Source: Bacillus sp. P14.5
Lineage (GTDB): Bacteria; Bacillota; Bacilli; Bacillales; Bacillaceae_B
NCBI RefSeq assembly: GCF_003316765.1
Contig: NZ_NIJF01000013.1
Span: forward strand, 50,782 to 114,781
DNA: 64,000 bases
Direction of reading: 5' to 3'
Program-made: the position numbers and the translations under genes
In this document: piece after piece, positions 35,051-47,511 of the stretch
How the letters are laid out: the number at the start of each line of letters is the position of its first letter
Numbering within the stretch: position 1 is the stretch's first letter
The notes under the pieces: generated by a model
Told to the model about the DNA's origin: nothing
Databases searched by the model: none
What the model saw: only the letters and a program-made list of their open reading frames with translations

Positions 35051-35420
35051 AAGGGTCTTTTCGAAGAGTTTATTGCTTTTAAGAATTAATGGATTTCCGC
35101 TCCAGGCGTACGACTCCGCGGGGCGGGCGGTGAGCCTCCTCGGCTTCATAAAAAGCGGAAGCGGCCGTTCAGCGACGTACAGATTTTAGGGCTCTCGTAT
35201 GAGATAAAGGAATCACGAAGAGCGACAGCGATTCGATGATGACTTATCGCAAGGAGAGAGACCGAAATCTGCTAGTCGCTGGCCGCTGAAGCTGGATTTG
35301 CCTGCGGGGTCTCACCTGTCCCGCTAGGCCCGCAGGAGGTCGTACGCCCTCCGCTCCAATCCTCCTAACCAAAGAGGAAGAAGGTACAATCAGATTCTAT
35401 CGCCAAAATAGACTGTTTTA
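35051..35420. repeat. composite MITE-like element with nested insertion
   Basis: Left end AGGGTCTTTTCGAAGAGTTT resembles the terminal repeats of the copies at 36953 and 53186. The GC-rich core runs from 35091 (GGATTTCCGCTCC) to 35361 (CGCTCCAATCC) but is split after CCTCCTCGGCTTC by a 152-base insert (35148-35299). The right terminal repeat is badly decayed. Confidence 0.8.
35148..35299. mobile_element. 152-bp palindromic element inserted into the GC-rich core
   Basis: It starts ATAAAAAGCGGAAGCGGCCG and ends TGGCCGCTGAAGCTGGATTT; inner arms such as AGATTTTAGGG/CGAAATCTGC and AGCGAC/GTCGCT partly pair. The flanks CGGCTTC and GCCTGCGGGG join without a gap in the other copies of the host element, so this is an insertion. 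No transposase is encoded. Confidence 0.8.
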
Positions 35421-35725
35421 TCATTTAGAGTTGTCTAGGATAAATCCCTAGTCCCGGATACAAAGATTTTCTCTCTCTAAACGGGGGAACAGCTGTTTAC
35501 TTGTTGCTTATAGCAATACTCCCTATGAATAATGGCGTTAACTTAAAAATTCATATTAAATAGCAGCAATCTTTTAGAAAAACTCTCATAACGGCACCAC
35601 CGCCCCCATCTATCATAAAAAGGTTATTATAAGCATCTTCAAGCCTAAATATGCCTTTTTCATAGATAGGCCTTAATAAAAAATCCCTGCTTACAAGCTA
35701 AGCAGGGGAACAACGCAACACTATT
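35421..35725. other. intergenic remnant of type 2 element
   Basis: CCCGGATACAAAGATTTTC and TATTAAATAGCAGCAATCTTT blocks near 35455-35590 resemble the type 2 elements at 9331 and 52011, strongly diverged. No gene seen. Confidence 0.45.
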
Positions 35726-36835
35726 TTAAACCTCCATCAACCTGCTTTCAAACTCCGGATCGAATCCCGTGATGGTAGTATCGAGGCTGCTGCCCAAATC
35801 GAGAGAATACGGTTTAGTGAGCTCTTCCCCATTTTCTGCGATGATTCGCAGGATCGGTCTATGAGTGAGCCCTTTATTCTGCTTCTCGACAATTCCTCTT
35901 CTGCCATCACTCAGGACGACCACCATTCCGTTTGGATAGATGGCTACCGATCTTCTGAATGCCTGAATTACATTTGTATCAAAAAGAGTTCCTGATCCGG
36001 CATATAAAATTTCAAGGGCTTCATGCGGCAGCATCGCCTCCCGGTAAACCCGGTTGGAAGTCAGCGCATCAAATACATCCGCCACGGCTATGATTTTGGC
36101 AAACGGGTGTATTTCATCTCCCTTTAATCCTCGCGGATATCCAGAACCATCAAGACGTTCATGATGCTGGAAGGCGCAGTGGGCCACGAGCAGTGATACA
36201 TTATGTAACTGCCTCAGAATATCAAAACCGTATTCCGAGTGTTTTTGGACTTCATTGAATTCTTCATATGTAAGTTTATCTGGCTTCATCAAAATATCTT
36301 CCGGTATTTTCATCTTGCCGATATCATGCATGATGGCTCCGAGCCCAAGCATATCCAGCTGTTTCGGAGGCATCCCCAGCTCGATTCCTATAGCCAGGGT
36401 GTAAAGAGTGACATTGAATGAATGATGAAATACATAAGAGTCATAGGTAAAGACATCCGTCAGTAAGGTCAGTAAATCTCCGCTGCCTTTGATTTCATTG
36501 AGGATCGTATCAATGACTTCCTTGAAGTTGGCAGCACTCTGTTCCAATGCGACAAGGTTGTTGGATACAGAATTCTTTTCCAAGTGGCTGAACGTTGAAT
36601 CGATCTTGCTGACCGCATCCTGCCTGACCTTCGCCGGTATGGAATCAGCCGCCTCAATGCCTGACGATATCCCGTCCTCTATGTATACATATTGGATATT
36701 CAGTTGGATTAATCTTTGGACCATCCGGTTTGTAACGGAGACACCCGACTTGATAAGGGCTTGTCCGTTATCGTTATAAACGGTTGATGCCATGATCATA
36801 CCTGGTTTTAGAGTTTTGGCTGATATAAATCTCAT
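35726..36835 (-). CDS. HD-GYP domain protein, probable c-di-GMP phosphodiesterase
   Basis: 369 residues. An N-terminal region of about 110 residues (MRFISAKTLKPGMIMASTVYNDNGQ) is typical of Firmicute HD-GYP proteins. The central HD-GYP domain shows GLGAIMHDIGKMKIPEDIL (HD pair), HHERLDGSGYPRGL (HHE ... GYP) and FAKIIAVADVFDALTSNR. A beta-rich C-terminal segment follows. With all metal ligands present it should degrade cyclic di-GMP or a related dinucleotide. No sensor or transmembrane domain is seen. Start at ATG behind AGGAG; it stands alone between two repeat-rich gaps. Confidence 0.9.
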   Translation of the reverse strand: MRFISAKTLKPGMIMASTVYNDNGQALIKSGVSVTNRMVQRLIQLNIQYVYIEDGISSGIEAADSIPAKVRQDAVSKIDSTFSHLEKNSVSNNLVALEQSAANFKEVIDTILNEIKGSGDLLTLLTDVFTYDSYVFHHSFNVTLYTLAIGIELGMPPKQLDMLGLGAIMHDIGKMKIPEDILMKPDKLTYEEFNEVQKHSEYGFDILRQLHNVSLLVAHCAFQHHERLDGSGYPRGLKGDEIHPFAKIIAVADVFDALTSNRVYREAMLPHEALEILYAGSGTLFDTNVIQAFRRSVAIYPNGMVVVLSDGRRGIVEKQNKGLTHRPILRIIAENGEELTKPYSLDLGSSLDTTITGFDPEFESRLMEV

Positions 36836-36952
36836 CGAATTCTCCTATGTATACTGTATCTTTTTCGACAAATTTTACTAATATCTTCATTATAAAGCAT
36901 TTAAAGGTATTTTCAAGAGAACCATAATTTATTCTTATAATTTGGCTGTTTT

Positions 36953-37168
36953 CGCAAAGATTGTGTGTGTTTAATAGTAACGGATTTCCGCTGCAGGCGC
37001 GCGACTCCGCGGGGCGGGCGTTGAGCCTCCTCGGCTTCGCCTGCGGGGTCTCACCTGTCCCGCTACTCCCGCAGGAGGTCGGACGCCTTCCGCTCCAATC
37101 CTTCTAGGTAAAAGGGGAAGGAGGATAAAAATTGAATTTAAAAGCAACAATCTCTTAGAAAAGAGCCT
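36953..37168. repeat. composite MITE-like element (216 bp), terminal repeats plus type 1 core
   Basis: Outer ends GGCTGTTTTCGCAAAGATTG and AAAAGCAACAATCTCTTAG...AAGAGCC are imperfect inverted repeats. The core at 36982-37101 is the GC-rich type 1 sequence (GGATTTCCGCTGCAGGCG to CGCTCCAATCC) with several self-complementary blocks. The same arrangement occurs at 53186-53407. No coding capacity. Confidence 0.85.
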
Positions 37169-37334
37169 ATAATTTTAGAAAGTAAAAAGTTTTCCGCTTT
37201 ATTCAGGAATAAATGCATCCCACTTATTCTAATACCCTCAATATTTATGGTTAAACATAATTTTTCCAAATATTCTATATTATTCATATACCTTGATTAA
37301 AAGCTATCCACCTAGATTAGTTGTATTAACTCAT

Positions 37335-37405
37335 CTGATTGAAAAAGCTGTTTCTCGTTTTCGAAATTTATAAGGAATAGCAACAAACTTTACGAAAAAA
37401 ACCAT
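37335..37405. repeat. short remnant of a type 2/terminal-repeat element
   Basis: AAGCTGTTTCTCGTTTTCG and AATAGCAACAAACTTTACG are the two end sequences of the type 2 element almost abutting, as after internal deletion. Confidence 0.55.
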
Positions 37406-37409
37406 TGAA

Positions 37410-37439
37410 AAAACCTGAACCATCACTGATTCAGGTTTT
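37410..37439 (-). terminator. terminator of yunC
   Basis: AAAACCTGAATCA and GGTTCAGGTTTTTTC pair on the minus strand after yunC. Confidence 0.85.
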
Positions 37440-37444
37440 CAAAA

Positions 37445-37744
37445 TTATATCATTTTCAATAATGCCTCTCTTCCAGACATCCCGGCAGTAATGCCAATCT
37501 CTTCTGCCTCATAAGTCACGGATTCCAATGGAGCATCTATCAACTGCTGGATCGTTTTCACCCCAACAGCTCTGCCCGCAATGATTTTTCTGTCTTTCAG
37601 CTTTTCATTCAGCAAGCCGACATCAAGTGCACCGCACATTATATAACCTTTGTCGCTTGTGACGACAAGCAGATTTGTTTTTGGAAGCTGCACAGATACA
37701 GCCAGAAAAGTGTGACCCTCTATCTCCACGGGGGAAAGATTCAT
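37445..37744 (-). CDS. yunC: DUF1805 family protein YunC
   Basis: A 99-residue protein with TFLAVSVQLPKTNLLVVTSDKGYIMCGALDVGLLNEKLKDRKIIAGRAVGVKTIQQLIDAPL, corresponding to B. subtilis YunC (DUF1805), unknown function. AGAGG precedes ATG at 37744, which gives MNLSPVEIEG; the ATG at 37753 overlaps the ribosome site. It follows yunD in the same direction with about 60 bases between. Confidence 0.9.
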   Translation of the reverse strand: MNLSPVEIEGHTFLAVSVQLPKTNLLVVTSDKGYIMCGALDVGLLNEKLKDRKIIAGRAVGVKTIQQLIDAPLESVTYEAEEIGITAGMSGREALLKMI

Positions 37745-37804
37745 CAATGTCATCCTCTCCTTTCAACTGTTAATATATGAAAGGGGACAAGGAGAGGTTA
37801 CGAG

Positions 37805-39175
37805 TTAATTTGAATCCATCTCTTTTAGTTTCCAGGCGAGCAAATCTCGTAAAAACTCCGGCATGAAATACTGTTTTTCACTACGCTGCAGCTCAGGGAA
37901 GAAGTGCCCGAAAGTAAACATATCCGTTGTTGCCAGCTTATACTTTTTTTGATGATCGACGGGCTTTCCATCAATAAAAATATGCTGAATGTCGTTTCCA
38001 ATAGAAATGGAACTATAGGCGAAAACTCCCATGACCTTCCCTCGGAAACCAAGCCCTTTGACTTGGAGGTGGTGAAGTTCTTCATTTCTTGTTGCTTTTA
38101 TTACCTCTTTCAGTTCCGCCCCTGTGAGGTTAATCACGCAGGGGTTGATCGGATGAGGCAGGATCCGGTGTATATCAAACTTGCTGACTTCACCCTTGGG
38201 CAGCCCCTCCAATACCAGACCTGCGTTCAGGAAGGCGCAATCCGCTTCGCACCACTGCAGCATGGCATCAGAAAGCAATTGGGGCAGTTCAGAAGGCTGG
38301 AACCACTCAGCACCAAGATCTGATTTCAAGATCGCAACCGTTTCATTCAACAGCTTCTTTCCCTCATCCTGCCAACTCTTTATCTGCTGATCTTCATCTA
38401 ACGGGACCGGCAGATTATCCTGTTCATAAAGCTGCGCCTTCCGTGAAGTGAATGACTTTTGCCCCGATTCAAACTCTAAAATAATATGGCCAACGTAATG
38501 GCCATGTTTTCCCGCAGCCCCAAGAAGTGTTCCGTTGATTTCTTTTCCCTCATGAAAAATATGATGAGTATGCGCTCCCAGAATGATATCAATATCAGGA
38601 TATTTTTCTGCTATCCACTCATCGTCCCTTATTCCTAAATGGGAAAGAAGCACAATCAAATCTGCCTGAGGAGACAGCTCCTTAAGCCAAAAATCCAGCT
38701 GATCCATCGGAGAATATATATTCCAGCCCAACGGTTTATAGAAAGGAGCAAAATGGGCAGTCAAACCAAGAACACCAATCCTGGTTCCTGCTTTGGTTTC
38801 ATAAATGGTGTAAGGCTTTGCCCAAGCAGGAATCTTCCCTTCTTTTGTATGGAGGTTGGCCAGCAGCACTTCAAACCGGGCATTACTATATAAGTCATTC
38901 AGTTCCTCATAGGAGAAAGTAATTCCTTCATTATTTCCAATCGTAACCGCATCATACCCAACCTCATTCAGCATCTCCACATTGCCTTTCCCCAAGGTGC
39001 CTTCCGAAAGAGGATGCCACCGGTCGACATGGTCCCCTATATCAAAGAGAAACACCTCATCTCCAGCCTCAAGATGCCACTGTTTTCTCAGTTTCAGAAA
39101 ATCGCGGATTCTGGGCCAATTTTCAAAATGGCTATGTAAATCATTTGTATGATAAATATGAATGATTTCATTCAC
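37805..39175 (-). CDS. yunD: 5'-nucleotidase / UDP-sugar hydrolase family protein YunD
   Basis: A 456-residue calcineurin-like metallophosphatase with C-terminal nucleotidase domain. Metal-binding motifs are IYHTNDLHSHFENW, DIGDHVDRW, IGNNEG, LSHLG and ILGAHTHHIF; the C-terminal 5'-nucleotidase domain starts near residue 290. There is no signal peptide or wall anchor, so unlike secreted UshA/YfkN enzymes it appears cytosolic. The start is uncertain: GTG at 39175 (VNEIIHIYHTND) fits the family start; GTG at 39187 is an alternative with a poor ribosome site. Confidence 0.88.
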   Translation of the reverse strand: MNEIIHIYHTNDLHSHFENWPRIRDFLKLRKQWHLEAGDEVFLFDIGDHVDRWHPLSEGTLGKGNVEMLNEVGYDAVTIGNNEGITFSYEELNDLYSNARFEVLLANLHTKEGKIPAWAKPYTIYETKAGTRIGVLGLTAHFAPFYKPLGWNIYSPMDQLDFWLKELSPQADLIVLLSHLGIRDDEWIAEKYPDIDIILGAHTHHIFHEGKEINGTLLGAAGKHGHYVGHIILEFESGQKSFTSRKAQLYEQDNLPVPLDEDQQIKSWQDEGKKLLNETVAILKSDLGAEWFQPSELPQLLSDAMLQWCEADCAFLNAGLVLEGLPKGEVSKFDIHRILPHPINPCVINLTGAELKEVIKATRNEELHHLQVKGLGFRGKVMGVFAYSSISIGNDIQHIFIDGKPVDHQKKYKLATTDMFTFGHFFPELQRSEKQYFMPEFLRDLLAWKLKEMDSN

Positions 39176-39278
39176 TCTTTCACCCACTTCCGTAAAAACG
39201 ATTGCTGTTTCCCTCTACTACCATACATACCACTGGAGACGCAGGCGCCTTGTATCGTGAACAAATGCTCACTGCTGA

Positions 39279-40103
39279 TTATCCAGTAAATCCTTGGTAA
39301 ACAAGCCGGATGCCAATAAGGACCAATATAATACGCAGAATATTGACCAGTGCCGCGGACTGCAGCTTTGAATTCAGATAAGCTCCCCCTTTTGCTCCAA
39401 ACCAGGCACCAGGGATAATAGCGAGCGCATAAAGCCAATTAATATTCCCCAAATAAATGTGTGTGGCTGAACTGACCATGGCTGATAAAAAAACCATGAA
39501 CATAGAAGTAGCCACCGCGACATGAGGGGGAAACAGGAATATGAGGATCATGGCAGGCACCATCAGCGAACCGCCGCCGATTCCGAACAAGCCGGATGTA
39601 AATCCGACAAAAAAGGCTATTGCCACCCCAAGTAAAGGCGGAAATCCATAGAAAAATTCCCTCCCAGAAGCATCGGTGAAACTGCGCTGGTAGCTGCTCT
39701 TTTTAAAAGTTTCAATAGGCTTAATCTTACTGCGGATCATTAAAATAAAGGAGACCAATATCATAAAAAAACCAAAATATAGATTGAATGATTCCATACT
39801 AAAAGACTTATTTACCACCGCCCCAATAACGGAACCAGGACCGGCCCCAATGAAAAATAACAGGCCGCTCTTATAATCCACCGTCTTATGCTTAATATAG
39901 GCCAAAGTTGAAGAAAGGCCTGTAAAAATCATGATAATAAGTGAAGTCCCAACAGCCACTTGGGGACCCAGATCATCAAGCAAGTCTGTATATCCTCCAA
40001 AGTAGACCAGGGCAGGGACTATAATCACTCCTCCTCCTAATCCGACCAATGAGCCGAGTGCTCCAGCAAAAAGGCCGATCAGCACTAAAAGTATCCACTC
40101 CAT
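39279..40103 (-). CDS. yunE: TauE/SafE family anion exporter YunE
   Basis: A 274-residue membrane protein with two inverted halves of about four helices each, containing the repeated motifs GLGGGVIIVPALVYFGG and GFTSGLFGIGGGSLMVPAMIL. TauE/SafE proteins move sulfite, sulfoacetate or other organosulfur anions. The specific substrate is unknown. Start at ATG behind GGAG. It lies between yunF and yunD in the B. subtilis order. Confidence 0.92.
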   Translation of the reverse strand: MEWILLVLIGLFAGALGSLVGLGGGVIIVPALVYFGGYTDLLDDLGPQVAVGTSLIIMIFTGLSSTLAYIKHKTVDYKSGLLFFIGAGPGSVIGAVVNKSFSMESFNLYFGFFMILVSFILMIRSKIKPIETFKKSSYQRSFTDASGREFFYGFPPLLGVAIAFFVGFTSGLFGIGGGSLMVPAMILIFLFPPHVAVATSMFMVFLSAMVSSATHIYLGNINWLYALAIIPGAWFGAKGGAYLNSKLQSAALVNILRIILVLIGIRLVYQGFTG

Positions 40104-40166
40104 GTTGTCATCTCCAAATCTCTTACTTCATTAGTTTGCCAGGCACCGAAAAATCTCCAGGCAGGT

Positions 40167-41009
40167 TTAAAACAAATCAAGCTGCCTGGGAGCAAGGTCC
40201 GTATATTGTATATCGAGCATGTCCAGGAACTGCTTGGCGTTGTCCGCTGCATCTCCGCCCGAATTATTATTAAAAACGATAAAAATATCTTTCGTTTGTT
40301 TCTTCAGCGTTTCAAGCTTTTTCTTCCAATCTGACAATTCTTCTTCATTATACCGATAAAGATAGCGGACCTCGCGCCAATTATCTCCATTCGGCTTCTG
40401 CCAACCATGGACATTTCTTCCATGAAACCTGACCAGCGTCATATCCTCCCTGGCAGCTTGAAGCACAGTCGGCACCGATCCCTCCCCTGATTGGGGTTCG
40501 TCACATATGCTGTGTATCCAGCCTTCCTCTCTCATAAATGAAAGAGTTCTTTCCCTAAATTGCGGGTAGAACCATGATTGATGCCTGAACTCCAAGGCCA
40601 GCGGCAGATCTCCCAGCTTGTCCTTGCAATATCTTAAGTATTCCACATTCTCCTTTTTACAATCGAACCATGGCGGAAATTGAAGGAGCACCATTCCTAA
40701 TTTGTCTGCTTCCAAGTATGGCTTGAGAGAAGTTATAAATGCTTCAAACATTTCTTCTTTGCTGCTGAACGGAATATCTCCTCTATTATGTCCGGTCATC
40801 CCTTGATAGGCTTTTACAATGAACTGAAAAGAAGCAGGCGTCTCATTCACCCACTTTTCTGCATTTCTTAATGGCTGTACAGCATAAAAAGTAGAATCCA
40901 CTTCAACAATCGGGAAATGCGCTGAGTACTCCTTCAGCTTATCCCTTTGTGAGGTATTGGTATACAGCGAATCATGATCACCCCAGCCGGTTAATCCGAT
41001 ATATATCAA
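40167..41009 (-). CDS. yunF: DUF72 family protein YunF
   Basis: A 280-residue TIM-barrel-like DUF72 protein: IYIGLTGWGDHDSLY at the N-terminus, FPIVEVDSTFYAVQP, ALEFRHQSWFYP, LVRFHGRN and IFIVFNNNSGGDAADNAKQF near the end. Conserved acidic and aromatic residues suggest an endonuclease- or sugar-isomerase-like fold, but function is unknown. Start is TTG at 41009 behind GGGGTG, giving the conserved IYIGLTGWG directly. Confidence 0.9.
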   Translation of the reverse strand: MIYIGLTGWGDHDSLYTNTSQRDKLKEYSAHFPIVEVDSTFYAVQPLRNAEKWVNETPASFQFIVKAYQGMTGHNRGDIPFSSKEEMFEAFITSLKPYLEADKLGMVLLQFPPWFDCKKENVEYLRYCKDKLGDLPLALEFRHQSWFYPQFRERTLSFMREEGWIHSICDEPQSGEGSVPTVLQAAREDMTLVRFHGRNVHGWQKPNGDNWREVRYLYRYNEEELSDWKKKLETLKKQTKDIFIVFNNNSGGDAADNAKQFLDMLDIQYTDLAPRQLDLF

Positions 41010-41289
41010 AACAGCACCCCGTTTCGCAGTATGCTTTATTCAGGCTCTTTTCTTAAACTTTGCTATTGAATATGAGATCCGCAAAAAATATCGCTACAGT
41101 TTATGGAAAATACCCCAGGCAGCAAGAAAGAAAAAAGTTACTCTTTCTGTTCAGAGAGAAAACCTTTAGGACTCTCCCGGAACCAACATTGATAAAAACA
41201 GCTTTTATTTAACATACCACTGTTGCCGCTTATTGGGCAAACAGTTGACATTGCAGGGCTGACTGGAGGAGTAGTCGTCGGAAGCGAAT

Positions 41290-41525
41290 TGTATTCATCT
41301 GCGGTTTTGCTGGGTTATCAGCGGAGTATCACTGTTTATCCGCAAGAACGGTATGGAAGAGGTCCTGAAACTACTTATTCAGCCGCTCACCATGCGCTGG
41401 TCTATCGGCGTCTTTGCTGTGTTTATCAGCGGTTCAGGCAAATTTATCAGCGAAAATTACTTTTTATCGGCGCGGTCTTTACGTTTATCGGCGGAAATCG
41501 CAATTTTATCGGCAAAACGATATTT
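41290..41525. repeat. tandem array F, 21-bp units
   Basis: TTATC(A/G)GCG motifs at about 41295, 41316, 41337, then 41401, 41422, 41443, 41464, 41485 and 41506 follow a 21-base period. The unit TTTATCAGCGG is similar to the TCTATCAACGA of array E, so both belong to one 21-bp family with independent drift. It fills the gap between yunF and sufB; open frames over it are not genes. Confidence 0.8.
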
Positions 41526-41601
41526 TACCCTCTCCAGGTACACCCGCCTGGAGCGGACATCCTTGCTTTTAAAACAGTCAAAACCTCTTAGAAAACAGTC
41601 T

Positions 41602-41635
41602 AAAAAAAATCCCGTATGCACAATGCATACGGGAT
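41602..41635 (-). terminator. terminator of the suf operon
   Basis: ATCCCGTATGCA, loop, TGCATACGGGAT and eight Ts on the minus strand, directly after sufB. Confidence 0.92.
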
Positions 41636-41642
41636 ATCAGTA

Positions 41643-43040
41643 TTAACCGATTGAACCTTCCATCTCGAACTTAATCAGACGGTTCATTTCGACTGCGTAT
41701 TCCATTGGAAGTTCTTTTGTAAATGGCTCGATGAAGCCCATGACGATCATTTCTGTCGCTTCCTCTTCAGAAATGCCTCGGCTCATCAAGTAGAACAATT
41801 GCTCTTCAGATACTTTTGAAACTTTTGCTTCATGCTCCAATGAAATATTGTCGTTCAGGATTTCATTGTAAGGAATTGTATCGGAAGTTGATTGATTATC
41901 CATGATCAGTGTATCACACTCGATGTTTGAGCGTGCACCATCAGCTTTTCGCCCAAAGTGTACGATTCCACGGTATGTTACTTTACCGCCTTGTTTGGAA
42001 ATCGATTTGGAAACGATTGTTGAAGAAGTATTAGGTGCAAGGTGAGTCATTTTCGCCCCTGCATCCTGATGCTGGCCTTTACCTGCCAATGCGATAGACA
42101 GTGTCATACCTCTTGCGCCTTCTCCTTTAAGGATGACCGCTGGGTATTTCATCGTCAGCTTACTTCCGATATTTCCATCCACCCACTCCATTGTAGCGTT
42201 TGCTTCACATACAGCACGCTTTGTAACTAGGTTGTATACGTTGTTAGCCCAGTTTTGGATCGTTGTATAACGGCAGTAGGCATCTTTTTTGATGATGATT
42301 TCAACAACCGCAGAGTGAAGGGAGTTTGTTGTATAAACAGGTGCTGTACACCCTTCAACATAATGTACGCTTGCTCCTTCATCAACAATGATAAGTGTAC
42401 GCTCAAATTGTCCCATATTTTCAGAGTTGATGCGGAAATACGCTTGAAGAGGTGTTTCCACTTTGATTCCCTTCGGTACGTAGATGAAAGATCCGCCTGA
42501 CCATACGGCTGAGTTCAGAGCAGAAAACTTGTTATCCGTTGGCGGGATAACTTTAGCCCAATGCTCACGGAAAATATCTTCGTTTTCTTTTAACGCAGAA
42601 TCTGTATCCTTAAAAACAATACCTTGTGCTTCAAGATCTTCCTGCATGTTATGGTAAACAACCTCAGACTCATATTGTGCTGAGACACCTGCAAGGTATT
42701 TTTGCTCAGCTTCAGGAATTCCAAGCTTGTCAAATGTTTGTTTAATCTCTTCCGGAACCTCATCCCAAGAACGTTCTGATCTCTCAGAAGGCTTTACATA
42801 GTATGTGATTTCATCAAAGTTTAAACCAGCCATGTCCCCGCCCCATTGCGGCATAGGCATGTTATAGAAATGCTCCAAAGACTTCAAACGAAAATCAAGC
42901 ATCCATTGAGGCTCATCCTTCATACGTGAAATCTCTTCTACGATTTCACGGGTAAGGCCGCGTTTCGAACGGAAAATTGATACGTCTTTATCAGAGAAAC
43001 CGTACTTATAATCTCCGATCTCAGGCATTTTTTTCGCCAT
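41643..43040 (-). CDS. sufB: Fe-S cluster scaffold component SufB
   Basis: A 465-residue SufB of the SufBCD scaffold complex, on which clusters are built in the cytosol. The beta-helix core includes [34 protein letters not shown] and, near the end, [39 protein letters not shown]. The Cys in CNA/ECD-type positions and the conserved Glu/His for assembly are present. It is the last gene of sufC-sufD-sufS-sufU-sufB, the usual Firmicute order, and carries the operon terminator. Start at ATG behind GGAGG. Confidence 0.97.
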   Translation of the reverse strand: MAKKMPEIGDYKYGFSDKDVSIFRSKRGLTREIVEEISRMKDEPQWMLDFRLKSLEHFYNMPMPQWGGDMAGLNFDEITYYVKPSERSERSWDEVPEEIKQTFDKLGIPEAEQKYLAGVSAQYESEVVYHNMQEDLEAQGIVFKDTDSALKENEDIFREHWAKVIPPTDNKFSALNSAVWSGGSFIYVPKGIKVETPLQAYFRINSENMGQFERTLIIVDEGASVHYVEGCTAPVYTTNSLHSAVVEIIIKKDAYCRYTTIQNWANNVYNLVTKRAVCEANATMEWVDGNIGSKLTMKYPAVILKGEGARGMTLSIALAGKGQHQDAGAKMTHLAPNTSSTIVSKSISKQGGKVTYRGIVHFGRKADGARSNIECDTLIMDNQSTSDTIPYNEILNDNISLEHEAKVSKVSEEQLFYLMSRGISEEEATEMIVMGFIEPFTKELPMEYAVEMNRLIKFEMEGSIG

Positions 43041-43075
43041 GTTGATTCCTCCATTCTAGTGTGAGTCCTTCAGGG

Positions 43076-46039
<2,964 letters not shown>

Positions 46040-46056
46040 CTTAATCCCCCTAACAC

Positions 46057-46842
46057 TTACGCTTCTTGGCCGACAGTTTCGTCTTTGATGCCTAACTCTT
46101 CTTTAATCCAGTCATATCCTTCTGATTCAAGGCGTTTCGCAAGCTCAGGTCCGCCAGATTTAACAACGCGTCCCTGCATCATTACGTGTACTTTATCCGG
46201 TGTGATGTAGTTAAGAAGACGCTGATAGTGGGTAATGATTAAGCATCCGAATTCTTCTCCACGCATCTTATTGATACCGTTTGAAACGATTCTTAAAGCA
46301 TCGATATCCAAGCCTGAGTCAATTTCATCAAGGATTGCAATCTTAGGCTGAATCATCATCAATTGAAGAATCTCATTGCGTTTCTTTTCACCGCCGGAAA
46401 AGCCTTCATTTAAATAGCGCTGCGCCATATCCGGATCCATTTCAAGCTCTTCCATGTTTGCATCCATTGTACGGATAAATTTCATTAATGAGATTTCTTG
46501 TCCTTCTTCGCGGCGGCTGTTGATAGCTGAACGAAGGAAGTCGGCATTTGTAACACCGCTGATTTCACTTGGATACTGCATAGCAAGGAATAAGCCTACA
46601 CGCGCGCGCTCATCCACTTCCATTTCCAGAACATCTTCACCATCAAAGGTGATGCTGCCCTTTGTTACTTCATACTTAGGATGTCCCATGATTGCTGAAG
46701 ACAAAGTGGATTTACCAGTACCATTTGGACCCATTACTGCATGGATTTCTCCACCCTTTATTTCAAGGTTTACACCTTTTAGGATTTCTTTCCCTTCGAT
46801 CTCAACATGAAGATCTGTAATTGTTAAAGTTGAACCTGCCAT
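46057..46842 (-). CDS. sufC: Fe-S assembly ATPase SufC
   Basis: A 261-residue ABC-type ATPase of the SufBCD complex, cytosolic and not a transporter. Walker A GPNGTGKST (38-46), signature FSGGEKKRNEI and Walker B IAILDEIDSGLD are clear. It is the first gene of the operon; its start ATG follows CGGAGG, and the promoter must lie in the repeat-bearing gap upstream. Confidence 0.97.
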   Translation of the reverse strand: MAGSTLTITDLHVEIEGKEILKGVNLEIKGGEIHAVMGPNGTGKSTLSSAIMGHPKYEVTKGSITFDGEDVLEMEVDERARVGLFLAMQYPSEISGVTNADFLRSAINSRREEGQEISLMKFIRTMDANMEELEMDPDMAQRYLNEGFSGGEKKRNEILQLMMIQPKIAILDEIDSGLDIDALRIVSNGINKMRGEEFGCLIITHYQRLLNYITPDKVHVMMQGRVVKSGGPELAKRLESEGYDWIKEELGIKDETVGQEA

Positions 46843-47106
46843 TATTATACCTCCGTGACTTTATAAGAAAGTTTATTTTTAACCATTCTCAATTTATTCT
46901 CATTCTAATCTTATAACAAATAAAAGTTATAAGCAACTGTTTAAACCAAGGGTAAAAGGACATGAAACTGCTGTCTGTCTGCCTCTTCTATTGTTTGCTT
47001 CCGCCACTGTAATCATGTACCTTGATGAACATATAGAAGGTTTTTGCGACTTTTCATAAATTTCTCTACTTGAATAAGATTAACAAAGATTCTCCAATCA
47101 GTAAAC
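46843..47106. other. upstream region of the suf operon
   Basis: AT-rich leader and promoter region of sufC; no further gene or structured RNA recognised. Confidence 0.5.
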
Positions 47107-47213
47107 AGAACAAAAGCGCAAACGCCCTGGGCCAGCCCCGAAAGAGAAGAAAGGCGCTCTTTCCTTTATTCTCTGTGGATTAGTTGACCTTGAGGGGCTG
47201 GTCGCTGAAATAG
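47107..47213. repeat. type 3 repeat element (copy 3)
   Basis: AAAAGCGCAAACGCCCTGGG, AGCCCCGAAAGAG and TTGACCTTGAGGGGCTGG follow the same order as in the copy at 15232. CCAGCCCC/GGGGCTGG forms the outer pairing. Confidence 0.65.
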
Positions 47214-47287
47214 GAAATGGAAAACAAAATAATAACTCATCATATAAATGTTAAGTTGCATCTTCCAATAATCCCCTGCAAACGCAG

Positions 47288-47316
47288 AAAAACCAGTGTC
47301 CTAAAACACTGGTTTC
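47288..47316 (-). terminator. terminator of the small 58-aa gene
   Basis: AAACCAGTG, loop TTTTAGGA, CACTGGTTT then TTC on the minus strand. Confidence 0.8.
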
Positions 47317-47334
47317 TCTACCTGTTTCTTCCTA

Positions 47335-47511
47335 TTATATATTAGCGTGTACCTTGCGATCCAAATCGGCAATCATTCTTCTGCTTTCGATATATTCATT
47401 CTCTCTTCTCTTTTCCACTTGCATACGAACTTTATGCTTCCTCTTATAGGTCTCATAGCCAACTCCGTGGGCTCCATGCATCGCCTTTTCCATTTCATTC
47501 GTATACTCCAT
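47335..47511 (-). CDS. possible 58-aa charged protein
   Basis: From ATG at 47511 to TAA at 47335, 58 codons give a very charged, helical peptide: MEYTNEMEKAMHGAHGVGYE, then a TYKRKHKVRMQVEKRRENEY stretch and a DLDRKVHANI end. A clean terminator lies 18 bases after the stop. Against it, no good ribosome site precedes the ATG: AAAGGA lies 27 bases upstream, in phase with an ATT but with no standard start. It may be a real small gene with unusual initiation or a decaying one. Family not recognised. Confidence 0.45.
   Translation of the reverse strand: MEYTNEMEKAMHGAHGVGYETYKRKHKVRMQVEKRRENEYIESRRMIADLDRKVHANI

Noticed and set aside
41223..41646. Open frames over array F
   Set aside because: Period-21 effect, frames differ in sequence and have no ribosome sites.
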